Assembly: GCA_024274785.1 (NCBI GenBank)
Contig: JAJSAM010000024.1
Coordinates: 91,880-155,879 of the forward strand
Direction: 5' to 3'
DNA from: Planctomycetota bacterium
Lineage (GTDB): Bacteria; Planctomycetota; JAJSAM01
DNA length: 64,000 bases
Shown piece after piece: positions 34,195 to 43,618 of this stretch (its first letter is position 1; every line of letters starts with the position of its first letter). The position numbers and the translations under genes were made by a program. The notes under the pieces are model-generated. The model did no database searches. It had not been told where the DNA came from and saw nothing but the letters and a program-made list of their open reading frames with translations.

Positions 34195-34647
34195 CTACTT
34201 GAAGCTGACTTCGATGCGTTCTCCGAATCTCTCCCGGTTCATGATGAGAAAGACCCGCCCGGGGGAGAAACGGTAGACACTCACCTGCTCGGAGAACCCT
34301 CTTCTCGCGAAGACATCGGCGGCGAAGGGGAACTTCAGGACGTACGCGGCGATGGCGCGAACCTTCTCGGCTTTGCCCCCCACCTCGTGCACGGCGCCCT
34401 CGAGCTGGATGCCGCGGATATCACGCCACCCCGCGGCCTCGGCGTGAACCGTGCCCGCCGCTCGCGAATCGGCCGCGAAGGCCAGAGAGTGGCGGCTTTG
34501 CGGAGAGGAGTGGAAGTAAAGCCCCGTACCCACCCGGACGAAGTAGACATCCGCGGCCCACGGTCCCCGCTCATCACCGCACGCGAGCGTCAGGGTGGCG
34601 CGATCGGCGAGGAGTTCGCGAAGGGTCTCGGCGTGCTCCGACCCCAC
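34195..34647 (-). CDS. Pyridoxamine 5'-phosphate oxidase-like FMN-binding protein
   Basis: A 150-residue split-barrel protein. The pattern LADRATLTLACGDERGPWAADVYFV, then LYFHSSPQSRHSLAFAADSRAAGTVHAEAAGWRDIRGIQLEGAVHEV, is typical of PNPOx-like flavin proteins (YhbP/UPF0306 group), whose members reduce flavins or bind FMN. The start is taken as GTG 34647, whose G is the last base of the TAG stop of the ferredoxin-NADP reductase gene. Longer frames run into that gene and have no similarity. The two may form a small redox operon. Confidence 0.75.
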   Translation of the reverse strand: MGSEHAETLRELLADRATLTLACGDERGPWAADVYFVRVGTGLYFHSSPQSRHSLAFAADSRAAGTVHAEAAGWRDIRGIQLEGAVHEVGGKAEKVRAIAAYVLKFPFAADVFARRGFSEQVSVYRFSPGRVFLIMNRERFGERIEVSFK

Positions 34648-35477
34648 TACCAGTACTTCTCCAGGTGCACCTGCCCCCCCGGCTCGTGCTTCGACCACTC
34701 CGTGAAACCCTTCTCCTCGAGGAGCTTCAGGGCCTCGTCCAGCATGGCCGGATTGCCGCACAGAAAGATGTGGGTGCTCGTCGGATCGAGCGGCACGCCG
34801 GAGATTCTTTCCAGGCGGCCGTCCTCGATCTGGTTCTGGAGGTACCCGACCTCTCCGGCCCAGCTATCGTCCTCACCGGGGCGGGTGATCGACGGAATGT
34901 AGACCAGGCTCTTCGACTCCTGCTGCAGCGTCTCCAGTTCGGAGCGGTAGCCGAGGTCCCAGGAGTAACGGGCGCCGTGGGCGATCACGATCTTCCGCTC
35001 GTGCTGTTGATCCAGCACGTCGCTTCGCACCATGGAGACGTAGGGGGCGAGCCCGGTACCGGTGGCGACCAGGTAGAGGTGCGCGTCCACCGGGACGTCC
35101 TTCAGGGTGAACAGCCCCGTCGCTTTCGGGCCGAGCCAGATCCGGGCGCCGGGCTCGAGCGCGAACAGTCGCGGCGTCAAGCCTCCGGAATGGACCAGCT
35201 GGATGTAGAACTCGAGGAACTCCCCCTCCTTCGATGAAGAGGAGATCGAGTAGGCCCGGCGGATCATCTGCTTTCTCTTCTTCTCCGGAAGTTCCTCTTC
35301 CTCCCCGGCATTCGGTACCCGTTCGGCCGCCGGCGGGAGTCCGAGCACGCAGTACTGGCCGGCATCGAATCGGAAGAGATCCCCATCGGATTCGATGCGG
35401 AGAATCGTCAGGCCGGGACCGAGGTCCTCGCGATGCGTCACCGTGGCATTCAGTTGCTCGAACAGATCTCTTGGCAT
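34647..35477 (-). CDS. Ferredoxin-NADP+ reductase family protein
   Basis: A 276-residue flavoprotein that passes electrons between NADPH and ferredoxin or flavodoxin. It has the FAD motif RRAYSISSSS (RxYS, about 74), GGLTPRLF, an NADP-binding GTGLAPYVSM (about 146) and the C-terminal FLCGNPAMLDEALK motif followed by VHLEKYW, an aromatic C terminus as in this family. ATG 35477 has GGAGG eight bases upstream. The family is soluble and cytoplasmic. The downstream FMN protein overlaps its stop. It is divergent from ctaB. Confidence 0.9.
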   Translation of the reverse strand: MPRDLFEQLNATVTHREDLGPGLTILRIESDGDLFRFDAGQYCVLGLPPAAERVPNAGEEEELPEKKRKQMIRRAYSISSSSKEGEFLEFYIQLVHSGGLTPRLFALEPGARIWLGPKATGLFTLKDVPVDAHLYLVATGTGLAPYVSMVRSDVLDQQHERKIVIAHGARYSWDLGYRSELETLQQESKSLVYIPSITRPGEDDSWAGEVGYLQNQIEDGRLERISGVPLDPTSTHIFLCGNPAMLDEALKLLEEKGFTEWSKHEPGGQVHLEKYW

Positions 35478-35605
35478 GGGCCAGGCCTCCCGGTCTTGAT
35501 GCCGGAGAACGAAGGTGCGCCTCCGGCTCGTTTCCCAAGCGGAAGAGTCTACCGGGAGGCCGCTTCCCGCTCTAGGATAGGCACCTTCCCGGAGCAACAA
35601 TCCCT

Positions 35606-36526
35606 GTGTCGACAACAACCAGTCCACAAACTCTCCGCAGAACGGAAGCGGGCCTCTCGCTTCTGCGTACCTACGTCGAGTTGTCCAAACTGCGACTGAC
35701 CGGGCTCGTCGTGGTCACCGCCGGCACCGGGTATCTGCTCGCGGGCGCCGGCGACAAGAGCGGCCTCGCCCTGCTGGCAGTGGTGCTCGGCACGGCGCTC
35801 CTCTCCGGAGGGGCCGCGGCGCTGAACCAGGTCTTCGAGATCGCCGCGGATGCGCGGATGCCCCGCACCGCGAACCGGCCGTTGCCCGCCGGGCGGATCA
35901 CAGCCGCCCACGCCCTGGCCTTCGGGGTGTTTACCGGGGTAGCGGGGTTCCTGCTGCTCCTGGCACTCGGCGGATCTCTCGCGGCCGGACTCGGCGCGCT
36001 GACGTATGTGGTCTACGCGTTCGTCTACACGCCGTTGAAGAAGGTGACCACGCTTTGCACGCCGGTCGGGGCGGCGGTGGGGGCGATTCCTCCGGTCATC
36101 GGCTGGACCGCGGCGACGGGGAGGATCGAGGCGGGAGCCATCGTGCTCGCGGCGATCCTCTTCACCTGGCAGATTCCGCATTTCCTGGCGATTGCCTGGC
36201 TCTATCGGGACGACTACGCATTGAGCGGATTCAAGATGCTGCCGCTCGATGATCCCGGCGGCCGGACCACGTTTGCCATGGTCCTGCTCTACAGCCTGGC
36301 GCTCCTTCCGGTGACGTTGGTGGCCGCCGCGGTGTGTTTCACCGGATGGCTCTATCCCGTCGGTGCGATCCTGCTCGGCGCCGGGTTCGCCTGGCTCGCG
36401 GTGCGACTCCACCGGGAGCGTACGCGGGCAGCGGCGCGAGCGCTGTTTCTCTCGAGTCTGGCGTATCTCCCCCTGCTCCTCCTGCTGCTCATCTTCGATT
36501 CTACCCTGGGTGTACTCCTGCCATGA
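35606..36526 (+). CDS. ctaB: Protoheme IX farnesyltransferase (heme O synthase)
   Basis: CtaB farnesylates heme B to heme O, the precursor of heme A for the oxidase encoded to the right. The 306-residue protein has about eight or nine membrane helices and the prenyltransferase motif NQVFEIAADARMPRTANRPL (about 73-92), with its Asp and Arg residues, and a second YTPLKK motif. The GTG start has GGAG eleven bases upstream; no ATG fits. Its stop overlaps the next gene (ATGA). The location beside the cox operon fits its role. Confidence 0.95.
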   Translation: MSTTTSPQTLRRTEAGLSLLRTYVELSKLRLTGLVVVTAGTGYLLAGAGDKSGLALLAVVLGTALLSGGAAALNQVFEIAADARMPRTANRPLPAGRITAAHALAFGVFTGVAGFLLLLALGGSLAAGLGALTYVVYAFVYTPLKKVTTLCTPVGAAVGAIPPVIGWTAATGRIEAGAIVLAAILFTWQIPHFLAIAWLYRDDYALSGFKMLPLDDPGGRTTFAMVLLYSLALLPVTLVAAAVCFTGWLYPVGAILLGAGFAWLAVRLHRERTRAAARALFLSSLAYLPLLLLLLIFDSTLGVLLP

Positions 36527-37497
36527 ATGCTTCGAAAACCGGCGCCCCCCGCCCCCCGGAGCGTCTCTTCACCTTCTGGTCGGTGGGCTGGGTGCTCGCC
36601 CTGGCGGTCGTTGTGTCCGGCATCGTCATCTGGCAGGTGTTCCGAAGTTACAAGCAACATCGCCAGAGTGTGTTCGGTGATCAGAGCGACATCGCCAGCT
36701 ACCGATTCGCGCTGACGCCGTCGCTTCTGCCGGATGGGGCGATCGTCTCTTCCGGTATCCCGCGCGACAGTATCCGCGCGATGACGGAGCCGAAGTTCTT
36801 CACGCGGGAAGAGTTCGAGACCCACCCGGATCGAAAGATCAGGAAGCTCCTGGTGAGCGGGGATCGCGTCGTGGGCGTGGCAATCGGTGGTGATGCCCGC
36901 GCCTATCCGCTTCGTATTCTGAACTGGCATGAAGTGGTGAATGACACGGTTGGCGGCGTACCGATCGCGGTCACCTACCATCCGCTCTGCGACAGCGTGG
37001 TGGTCTTCGATCGGCGGGTGGGGGAGGAGACCGTCGAGTTCCGGGTCAGTGGTCTCCTCTACAATTCAAACCTGCTGATGTTCCCGCACCATGAGGAGCC
37101 CGGAGGCGAGAGCCTCTACTCCCAGCTTCTGGCGAAGGCCGTCACCGGTCCCGATGCCGAGAGCGGGAAGACCCTCACCGTCCTGCCATCGCAGGTCGTC
37201 TCCTGGGGCAGGTGGAAGACGGAGCATCCCGGGACGCTGGTGCTGGAGCCCGACCCTCTCTTTCGCAAGCAGTACCCCCGCCGGCCCTACGGCAGCTACC
37301 GCGGCCGGCAGATTCCGCGCTATCCCGTAAAACCCTATCCGCCCGAGGGAAAGTGGAAACCGTGGAGCCGGGTTCTCGCGATCCTCGATCCGGAGAGCGG
37401 AGTCCGTCTGATCCACGACTACGAGGGCGCGCCGCCGGATACCGGGAATGCGGGCGTGATCCACGCATTCTGGTGGTCGTTCTCGGCGATCCGGTAG
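36523..37497 (+). CDS. DUF3179 family membrane-anchored protein
   Basis: A 324-residue protein with one N-terminal helix (about 20-45), the rest probably periplasmic. DUF3179 signatures are GDARAYPLRILNWHEVVNDTVGG, then VTYHPLCDSVVVFDR, FRVSGLLYNSNLLMF and SGKTLTVLPSQVVSWGRWK. The family usually reads CPLC in the second motif; here the first Cys is His (HPLC), which may alter a metal or redox site. The function of the family is unknown. It is translationally coupled to ctaB. Confidence 0.85.
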   Translation: MNASKTGAPRPPERLFTFWSVGWVLALAVVVSGIVIWQVFRSYKQHRQSVFGDQSDIASYRFALTPSLLPDGAIVSSGIPRDSIRAMTEPKFFTREEFETHPDRKIRKLLVSGDRVVGVAIGGDARAYPLRILNWHEVVNDTVGGVPIAVTYHPLCDSVVVFDRRVGEETVEFRVSGLLYNSNLLMFPHHEEPGGESLYSQLLAKAVTGPDAESGKTLTVLPSQVVSWGRWKTEHPGTLVLEPDPLFRKQYPRRPYGSYRGRQIPRYPVKPYPPEGKWKPWSRVLAILDPESGVRLIHDYEGAPPDTGNAGVIHAFWWSFSAIR

Positions 37498-37584
37498 CCG
37501 GAGGAGCATTCACTCTTGCCACGCGTCCGCAATCCGGTAATCCTTGGCCCCGGATCTTTTCCGACGGGGGGGAAGGAGGCCGGC

Positions 37585-37947
37585 ATGAGGGTGTGCCCGA
37601 GCTGCGGCGAAGACCTGGAAGAGGGTGTCAGCACCTGCTGGAACTGCGGCGTCGATGCGGCGGATGAGGACGGAGGTTGCAACCTCGAGGTCTGCTCACG
37701 TTGCGGCGGAGACCTGGGTGCGGATGAGCTGGGTTCGCTCGAGGACCTGAAGCCGCTCTGCGAAGAGTGCCGGCGGGAGGTCGAGCTTGCCGGTGATGAG
37801 GAGCGCCTCTGCCCGGTGGACCAGAGTCCGCTCGAGAAGGAAGAGTATGGTTCGGTGATTCTCGATCGCTGCCCGGTCTGCGGCGGAGTCTGGCTTTCCG
37901 ATGGGCAGCTCGAGGCGATCGAGCGGAATGCGCTGGACGCCGGCTGA
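37585..37947 (+). CDS. Zinc-ribbon / zf-TFIIB-type protein
   Basis: A 120-residue protein with several CxxC zinc-binding pairs: CPSC...CWNC, then CSRC...CEEC, and a C-terminal zf-TFIIB-type unit CPVD...CPVCGGVWLSDGQLEAIE. It is highly acidic and has no membrane helix. ATG 37585 follows GGAAGGAGG. Such proteins are widespread with no settled role; some sit next to oxidase genes, as here. It is convergent with the cox operon, 35 bases away. Confidence 0.75.
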   Translation: MRVCPSCGEDLEEGVSTCWNCGVDAADEDGGCNLEVCSRCGGDLGADELGSLEDLKPLCEECRREVELAGDEERLCPVDQSPLEKEEYGSVILDRCPVCGGVWLSDGQLEAIERNALDAG

Positions 37948-37982
37948 ATGTTTCGCTCCGCCCCAGGGGTGGAACGGGACCT

Positions 37983-38546
37983 TCAGATCGTCAGCACGAT
38001 GCAGAGGACGATCCACACCGCGTCCAGGTAGTGCCAGTACCAGGTGATCAGGCGGACTCCCGTGTGGTTTTTCTCGTCGTACGCTCCCGCGAACGCCTTT
38101 CGCGTGACGATTCCGAGTGGGATCAGGCCGCCGATGACGTGGACGGCGTGGAGCGTGGTCAGCATGAAGAACGTGAAGGAGTATAGCTCCTTCATGTCGG
38201 AGAGTACGGCCTGGAGGATCGCGGCGCCGTTCATAACCTGGCTGACGAGGAAGGTCAGTCCTAGCAACATGGTCAGGATCAGGCCGGACTTCAAGGCCCG
38301 CTGGTTGCCTTCGCGGGCGCCGTCGAGCGCTCCGTGGATGGTCACGCTCGAGAGGATCATCACCGCGGTGCTGATCCAGAGCGTCCACGGCACGGGGGGA
38401 ATGCCCGCCGGGGGCCACTGTTCCGCGCCGAGCCGGACGATCAGATAGCCCACCAGGCCAGCGCCGAAGAGCATGGTGAGGCCGGCGAGGAACAGCTTCA
38501 GACCAAGGATGCTGAAGTCCCTTGTTCCGGTCTCTTCGCTCATCAT
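37983..38546 (-). CDS. Second cytochrome c oxidase subunit III-like protein
   Basis: A 187-residue membrane protein with five helices, of the heme-copper oxidase subunit III family. The closing pattern FTFFMLTTLHAVHVIGGLIPLG and TWYWHYLDAVWIVLCIVL is diagnostic. It is shorter than the 270-residue subunit III encoded three genes upstream in the transcript, so the operon carries two paralogues. ATG 38546 or the adjacent ATG 38543 follows GGGAAGG. It is the last gene of the act-cox operon. It could be an assembly factor or a second structural subunit. Confidence 0.85.
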   Translation of the reverse strand: MMSEETGTRDFSILGLKLFLAGLTMLFGAGLVGYLIVRLGAEQWPPAGIPPVPWTLWISTAVMILSSVTIHGALDGAREGNQRALKSGLILTMLLGLTFLVSQVMNGAAILQAVLSDMKELYSFTFFMLTTLHAVHVIGGLIPLGIVTRKAFAGAYDEKNHTGVRLITWYWHYLDAVWIVLCIVLTI

Positions 38547-38579
38547 GCCTTCCCTGCGGAATCGCTTCCGCTCCCGAAC

Positions 38580-38930
38580 CTACTTCACCAGGCCCGGCGC
38601 CTGCCCCTCATCGAGAGTGGGCTGGTACTCCTTCGAGTCGAGGAGCGCAATGGTAATGAACAGAAACGTCGTCACGATGGCAATGAGGAAGATCACGCCG
38701 TTGAAGGGCCGGTCCCAGCGCAGGTGCATGAAGTAGAGCGCGACGAGGGTCGCCTTAACCGTCGCGATGAGGAGCGCCACGACGAGGTTGAATTCCCCGA
38801 GGTCCACCGTGGTGACCGCGACGGTCACCACGGTGAGTGCCAGCAGGGCGCCCCACACCGCGAGGAGCACCTTCGGAGGGACGATGTGGACGTGAGAAAG
38901 GTGAGCGTCCGAGCTTCCGGCAGTCGTCAT
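38580..38930 (-). CDS. coxD: Cytochrome c oxidase subunit IV-like protein
   Basis: A 116-residue protein with three membrane helices. The pattern PPKVLLAVWGALLALTVVTV, ATVKATLVALYFMHLRWDRPFNGVIF is that of the prokaryotic COX4/CyoD-like subunit family, a small accessory subunit of heme-copper oxidases. The His-rich N terminus lies on the cytoplasmic side. It starts 10 bases after coxC in the act-cox operon. Confidence 0.85.
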   Translation of the reverse strand: MTTAGSSDAHLSHVHIVPPKVLLAVWGALLALTVVTVAVTTVDLGEFNLVVALLIATVKATLVALYFMHLRWDRPFNGVIFLIAIVTTFLFITIALLDSKEYQPTLDEGQAPGLVK

Positions 38931-38940
38931 CTCACACCCC

Positions 38941-39753
38941 TCAATCGATCAGATAGAGCAACGGGAAGAGGAAGATCCACACCAGGTCCACGACGTGCCA
39001 GTACAGGGCGCCGCAGTCCACCGCGAGAAAGTTGTGGGGACCGAACTCGCCCCGCTTCGCCCGGAGCAGAAGCCAGATCATCACACCCATCCCGGCCAGC
39101 ACGTGAAGGCCGTGGAGGCCGGTCATCACCCAGTAGATCGAGAAGAAGAGGGCCACGTTGTCGGGGACCTGCTCTCCCTGCGCCTTCTCCTCGCCGAGAT
39201 TGAGGCCCTCCGGGCCGCGGGCCGCGGGGGCGATCAGCGACTTGTCGTCGTCGGGCGGGGCCACCGGCGGGTTGGCGTCCCCGGCCGCACTTGCCGGATC
39301 GACCACTGCCGGATCCGCGCCTGCCTGCTCCTCGTGACGGGGGGCGTAATGCCTGCCGGGGGTGAGGCCCGCGTTGAGCTTGTGGTTGTACTCGACGGCC
39401 TTGATGCCGAGGAACCCGCAGGCACAGAGGAGGGTCACCAGAATCATCCGGACGACGAGCTTGTTATTCCCCATCTGCGCGGCGCGCACTGCCCAGGCCA
39501 TCGTCAGGCTGGAGCAGATCAGGATGATGGTGTTGATGCCGCCGAGCACCTTGTCGAGGTAGCGGCTTGCATAAATGAAGACCTCCGGGTGGTTTGCCCG
39601 GTAGATCGCGTACCAGCAGAAGAGCCCGCCGAAGAGCAGGATCTCCGTGACGAGGAACACCCACATGCCGAGCTTGCCGGATTCGAACTGCTGCTTCTCG
39701 GTTTCGTAATGGTGCGCGACGTGCGGGTTGTGATCGGGTTCGTGATCGCTCAT
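38941..39753 (-). CDS. coxC: Cytochrome c oxidase subunit III
   Basis: A 270-residue subunit III with five helices. N-terminal signatures are KLGMWVFLVTEILLFGGLF; C-terminal signatures are YWVMTGLHGLHVLAGMGVM and YWHVVDLVWIFLFPLLYL. A loop between the third and fourth helices is enlarged by about 65 residues that are Ala/Pro/Asp-rich (about 125-190), absent from ordinary subunit III. Subunit III stabilises the proton-pumping subunit I. It begins one base after the coxA stop. Confidence 0.93.
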   Translation of the reverse strand: MSDHEPDHNPHVAHHYETEKQQFESGKLGMWVFLVTEILLFGGLFCWYAIYRANHPEVFIYASRYLDKVLGGINTIILICSSLTMAWAVRAAQMGNNKLVVRMILVTLLCACGFLGIKAVEYNHKLNAGLTPGRHYAPRHEEQAGADPAVVDPASAAGDANPPVAPPDDDKSLIAPAARGPEGLNLGEEKAQGEQVPDNVALFFSIYWVMTGLHGLHVLAGMGVMIWLLLRAKRGEFGPHNFLAVDCGALYWHVVDLVWIFLFPLLYLID

Positions 39754-39754
39754 T

Positions 39755-41446
39755 TCAGGCGACCTCGCCGTCTTCCGCGAGCTTCGCGGAGGGCTTCAGG
39801 TGGTAGCAGTCCGAGGCTTCGTCGTACTCGAGGATCGAGAAGTCGTAGGGGTCGGTGACGAGCGGCGGCTCGATGAAGTTCTCATGGGGCGGCGGCGAGG
39901 GGCAGCGCCATTCGAGCGTGGCGGATCCCCACGGGTTCGCGGGCGCCTTCTTTCCGCGGAACAGGGAATGCACCAGGGTGAAGAACACCACCAGAAAACC
40001 GAAGGCGAGGACGTAGCTCCCGATCGTGGAGAGCTGATGGAATATCTCGAACTTCTCCGGGTAGTTGAAGTACCGCCGCGGCATGCCCCGGATCCCCATG
40101 ATGAACTGGGGGAAGAAGGTGAGGTTGAAGCCGGTGAAGACGAGCAGCGCCGACAACCGCCCCCAGTTCTCCTTGTACATGCGGCCGAAGAATTTGGGCC
40201 ACCAGTAGAAGAGGCCACCCATCATCGCCATCACCGGGCCGCCGAACATCGTGTAGTGGAAGTGAGCAACCACGAAGTAGGTGTCATGTACGTGGATGTC
40301 CGTCGCCAGCGCGCCGAGGAAGAGCCCGGTCAGCCCGCCGATTCCGAACAGGAAGATGAATCCGAGGACCCACAGCATCGGGGTCTTCAACACCAGGCGT
40401 CCCCGGAACATTGTCGCCAGCCAGTTGAAGACCTTCACCGCCGATGGAATTGCCACCGAGAACGTCAGCGCACTGAAGATCGTGCTGGCGAGGGGCGACT
40501 GCGTGCTCGTGAACATGTGGTGGCCCCAGACCAGGAAGGAGAGGAGCGCGATGGCGATCGAAGAGAACGCGATGAAGGTGTAGCCGAAGATATGTTTTCG
40601 GGAGAACGGCGAGATGATCTCGCTGATGATCCCCATGGCCGGCAGGATCATGATGTAGACCGCCGGATGGGAATAGAACCAGAAGAAATGTTGGTAGAGG
40701 ACCGGGTCGCCGCCCAGTGCGGGGTCGAAGATGCCCACCCCCAGGGCTCGCTCGATGATCAGGAGCAGCAGGGTGATGCCGAGCACCGGCGTCGCCAGGA
40801 TCTGGATGATGGCGGTGGCGTAAAGTGACCACAGCATCAGGGGCATCTTGAACCAGGTCATCCCCTTCGGCCGGAGTTTCTGCACCGTGACGATGAAGTT
40901 GATCCCGGTGAAGACCGAGCTGAAGCCGAGGATGAACGCGCCGATGGTCATCGGAATGACCGCGGTGTTGGTTTCGGTCGAGTACGGGGTGTAGAAGGTC
41001 CAGCCCGTGTCCACGCCGCCCATGGCGATGGCGAGCACCGCGAAGACCGCCCCGAGTACGTAGAGGTAGAGGCTCGCGAGGTTCAACCGGGGAAACGCCA
41101 TGTCCTTCGCCCCGAGCATGATCGGCAGGACGAAGTTGCCCATCGCGGCGGGGATCCCCGGGATGATGAACAGAAAGACCATCACCGCGCCGTGCAGCGT
41201 GAACATCTGGTTGTAGGTGTCGGCGTCCATGATGGTCTTCTGGGGGGTCAGCAGCTCGGTGCGCAGGAGCAGCGCGAAGACACCCCCCAGGAGAAACGAA
41301 CCCATCGTGAAGATGAGGTACATCACCCCGATTCGTTTGTGGTCCAGGGTGAAGATCCAGGACTTGATGCCGCGGTCGCAGGTGAGGTAGTTGTCCTCGG
41401 TCCCGGTCGGCTCTGCCCCGTGCTCCACTGGCAAAGAGGTCGTCAT
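39755..41446 (-). CDS. coxA: Cytochrome c oxidase subunit I (A2-type)
   Basis: A 563-residue catalytic subunit with twelve or more helices. Ligands visible: low-spin heme His85 (FTLHGAVM) and His397; CuB His260, His309 and His310; high-spin heme His395 ([10 protein letters not shown]). The helix VI motif is YSHPAVY (258-264), with Tyr264 for the His-Tyr cross-link. The YS pair in place of the usual Glu marks the A2 subfamily of proton-pumping oxidases, as in Rhodothermus caa3. ATG 41446 overlaps the coxB stop (ATGA). Confidence 0.97.
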   Translation of the reverse strand: MTTSLPVEHGAEPTGTEDNYLTCDRGIKSWIFTLDHKRIGVMYLIFTMGSFLLGGVFALLLRTELLTPQKTIMDADTYNQMFTLHGAVMVFLFIIPGIPAAMGNFVLPIMLGAKDMAFPRLNLASLYLYVLGAVFAVLAIAMGGVDTGWTFYTPYSTETNTAVIPMTIGAFILGFSSVFTGINFIVTVQKLRPKGMTWFKMPLMLWSLYATAIIQILATPVLGITLLLLIIERALGVGIFDPALGGDPVLYQHFFWFYSHPAVYIMILPAMGIISEIISPFSRKHIFGYTFIAFSSIAIALLSFLVWGHHMFTSTQSPLASTIFSALTFSVAIPSAVKVFNWLATMFRGRLVLKTPMLWVLGFIFLFGIGGLTGLFLGALATDIHVHDTYFVVAHFHYTMFGGPVMAMMGGLFYWWPKFFGRMYKENWGRLSALLVFTGFNLTFFPQFIMGIRGMPRRYFNYPEKFEIFHQLSTIGSYVLAFGFLVVFFTLVHSLFRGKKAPANPWGSATLEWRCPSPPPHENFIEPPLVTDPYDFSILEYDEASDCYHLKPSAKLAEDGEVA

Positions 41447-42792
41447 TTCTCGTTTCCTGTCACTTCAGCAGACTTCATGAACGAGATGATGGCGCCGATC
41501 TCGCGATCCGAGAGACGGCCCTTGTAGGTGGGCATCACCGAGCGGTCCTTGTAGCCGAGCACGACCTTGGCCTGCGGCTCGATGATGGACTGGCGGATGT
41601 AGTTCTCGTCCACCGTGATCGTCTCGCCGCCCTCGAGATCGCGGCTCCTGCCGTAGATCCCGAGGAAGCTCGGACCCACGTTGGCATTGCCGTCCAGAGT
41701 GTGGCAGGACGCGCAACCGCCCTTTCGCTCGTAGATGTACCGGCCCGCTTCAACCATGTCCGGGCCGCGGGTGAAGAAGTCCGGCATGGCGTCGGAGAGC
41801 AGGAACCGATTCAACTGGACCTGGTCCTCGCCCTCTGGGTTCTTCTCCATCAGGGCCGCGGTTTCCGCAGCCACCGTGACGCTGGCGAAGCGCTCCGGAT
41901 CGTAGATCGACGCACCTTTCAGGATGGTGTTGATCTCACTGATCAGCAGGGCCTTCAGGGCGTCGTTCGGCTCGGACGAACCGTTCCAGGCGTTGATGCC
42001 CGCGGTTCCGGCATCAGTGAGAGACGTGCGGATGAATTCGCTCACCGGGTCGGTCCCGGACTTGATCTTTCTCGCCAGCGCGGCGGCGTCGGTGAGGTCC
42101 TGGATGCGCAGGGTGGGGGAGAGGAGGCTCGATGCCTCCCGCAGCCACCTCTCGTAGCCACCCGGGGCATGCACCACGATCTGAGTGGTCATGTCCGAGT
42201 GGCCGGTGCCGCAGTACTCCGCGCAGTAGATATCGAACGTGCCGTTCTTCGTGGCTTTGAACCAGATCTTGCTGTAGCGCCCCGGGACCACGTCCATCTT
42301 CAGACGGAACGCGGGGATGAACATGCTGTGGATGATGTCTTCGGAGCGCATCGTGAGGAGAATGGCCCGGTCGCCGGGGACGTGCAAGCGGTCGTCCACC
42401 CAGCCGTTCGGATACTCGAACAGCCACTTCCACTTCTGGCCGACCACCTGGATCTCGTAGGCATTCGACGGCGGCACGGTGAGTTTCATGTACGCCCGAA
42501 ACGCCACCCAGAAGATCGTCGCCACCACGAGGAACGGGATCGCCGTCCAGATGATCTCGATGGTCAGGTTGCTGTTCGGCATCGCTTTCGTCTCCTGACC
42601 CTTGCGCCACCGGTACCGGATGACGAAGAACAGCATCAGGAACACGATCAGGGCGAAGAAGAACGCCGAGATCCAGAAGATGAACGAGAAGACCCAGTCC
42701 ACTTCCGCCGCGGAGGTGGATGCCGCATCGGGCATCCAGAACCGCCCGTCGGACTGGGCCAGCATTGAGATTCCGGTCATGTCGTTAGCCAT
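41443..42792 (-). CDS. coxB: Cytochrome c oxidase subunit II with fused cytochrome c domain
   Basis: A 449-residue subunit II of the caa3 kind. It has two helices (about 33-58 and 80-102) and a CuA domain with His155, Cys190, Cys194, His198 and Met201. A C-terminal class I cytochrome c follows (heme motif CASCH, 360-364, axial Met in SVMPTYKG). Between them lies a helical insert of about 120 residues (about 215-340) that usual caa3 subunits, near 330-350 aa, do not have. Electrons enter through the fused cytochrome. The gene overlaps sco by eight bases and coxA by ATGA. Confidence 0.95.
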   Translation of the reverse strand: MANDMTGISMLAQSDGRFWMPDAASTSAAEVDWVFSFIFWISAFFFALIVFLMLFFVIRYRWRKGQETKAMPNSNLTIEIIWTAIPFLVVATIFWVAFRAYMKLTVPPSNAYEIQVVGQKWKWLFEYPNGWVDDRLHVPGDRAILLTMRSEDIIHSMFIPAFRLKMDVVPGRYSKIWFKATKNGTFDIYCAEYCGTGHSDMTTQIVVHAPGGYERWLREASSLLSPTLRIQDLTDAAALARKIKSGTDPVSEFIRTSLTDAGTAGINAWNGSSEPNDALKALLISEINTILKGASIYDPERFASVTVAAETAALMEKNPEGEDQVQLNRFLLSDAMPDFFTRGPDMVEAGRYIYERKGGCASCHTLDGNANVGPSFLGIYGRSRDLEGGETITVDENYIRQSIIEPQAKVVLGYKDRSVMPTYKGRLSDREIGAIISFMKSAEVTGNEK

Positions 42793-43618
42793 TCTCGGAA
42801 AGAGGGAGTTTGGATTTCTTCTTCCGCGAACGCAACCAGGCCGGGAGCACGATCGCGGCCACCACGATCAGGATGATCACGCCGCCGATCCGCATCACGG
42901 TCGTGGCCTGCACGGCATAGGTTCCGGTCTCTGCGTCATAGTGGAAGCAGAGCAGCAGCAGGCTGTCGAGGGTCGAGACCTGCTTGCCCTCGCTGGCTTC
43001 GGCCAGAGAGAGCCGCATCGTCTGCGAATCCCACATGATCCCGCGCAAACAGCGGGAAAGCTTGCCGTCCGGCGTGACCAGGAAGACCGCCGCGCCATGG
43101 ACGTACTGGTCGGTCTTCTCGTCATAGCGGTAGTAGAAACCAACCGCGTCGGCCACCGCGGTGATCGACTCCTGCGGTCCGGTGAGGAAGTGCCATCCCC
43201 GGTTGGCCGCGGCCTTGCCGTAGTACCGGACGTAGTTCTGCTTCTTCAGCTTGGCGAGGGTCGGAGTCTCCTTGGGGTCGATGGAGATGGTGACCATTTC
43301 GAACTTGTCCCCCGGATCCCAATCCACCCCCTTCAGCGCGTCCACCGCGCCATTCAGAACGAGGCTGCAGAGTGTGGGGCAGCGGTAGTAACCGAGGGTC
43401 AGAAAGACCGGTTTGTCCTTCTTGAAGTAGTCGCCAAGGCGGACGGTCCTGCCGGTCTCGTCGACGAAGGTCGCATCGAGCGGGAGTTGCCCCCCGATCT
43501 TCGGCTCGATCGCCACGCCCTCGGTTTCTTCGGGGGCGGTCTCGGTCCGTTGGGCCACGGCGCTTTCGGCGGCCGTGAAGAGGAGCAGTGCGGCGAGGAT
43601 CATCGTCGGGAGCTTCAT
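42785..43618 (-). CDS. SCO1/SenC copper chaperone
   Basis: A 277-residue membrane-anchored thioredoxin-fold protein that delivers copper to the CuA site of subunit II. It has an N-terminal signal, the copper motif CPTLC in GYYRCPTLCSLVLNG, and the ligand His in QYVHGAAVFLV. An additional C-terminal hydrophobic helix (about 240-262, VMRIGGVIILIVVAAIVLP) followed by Lys/Arg gives a second anchor. It overlaps the preceding small gene by ATGA and coxB by eight bases, fitting its role in oxidase assembly. Confidence 0.93.
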   Translation of the reverse strand: MKLPTMILAALLLFTAAESAVAQRTETAPEETEGVAIEPKIGGQLPLDATFVDETGRTVRLGDYFKKDKPVFLTLGYYRCPTLCSLVLNGAVDALKGVDWDPGDKFEMVTISIDPKETPTLAKLKKQNYVRYYGKAAANRGWHFLTGPQESITAVADAVGFYYRYDEKTDQYVHGAAVFLVTPDGKLSRCLRGIMWDSQTMRLSLAEASEGKQVSTLDSLLLLCFHYDAETGTYAVQATTVMRIGGVIILIVVAAIVLPAWLRSRKKKSKLPLSENG

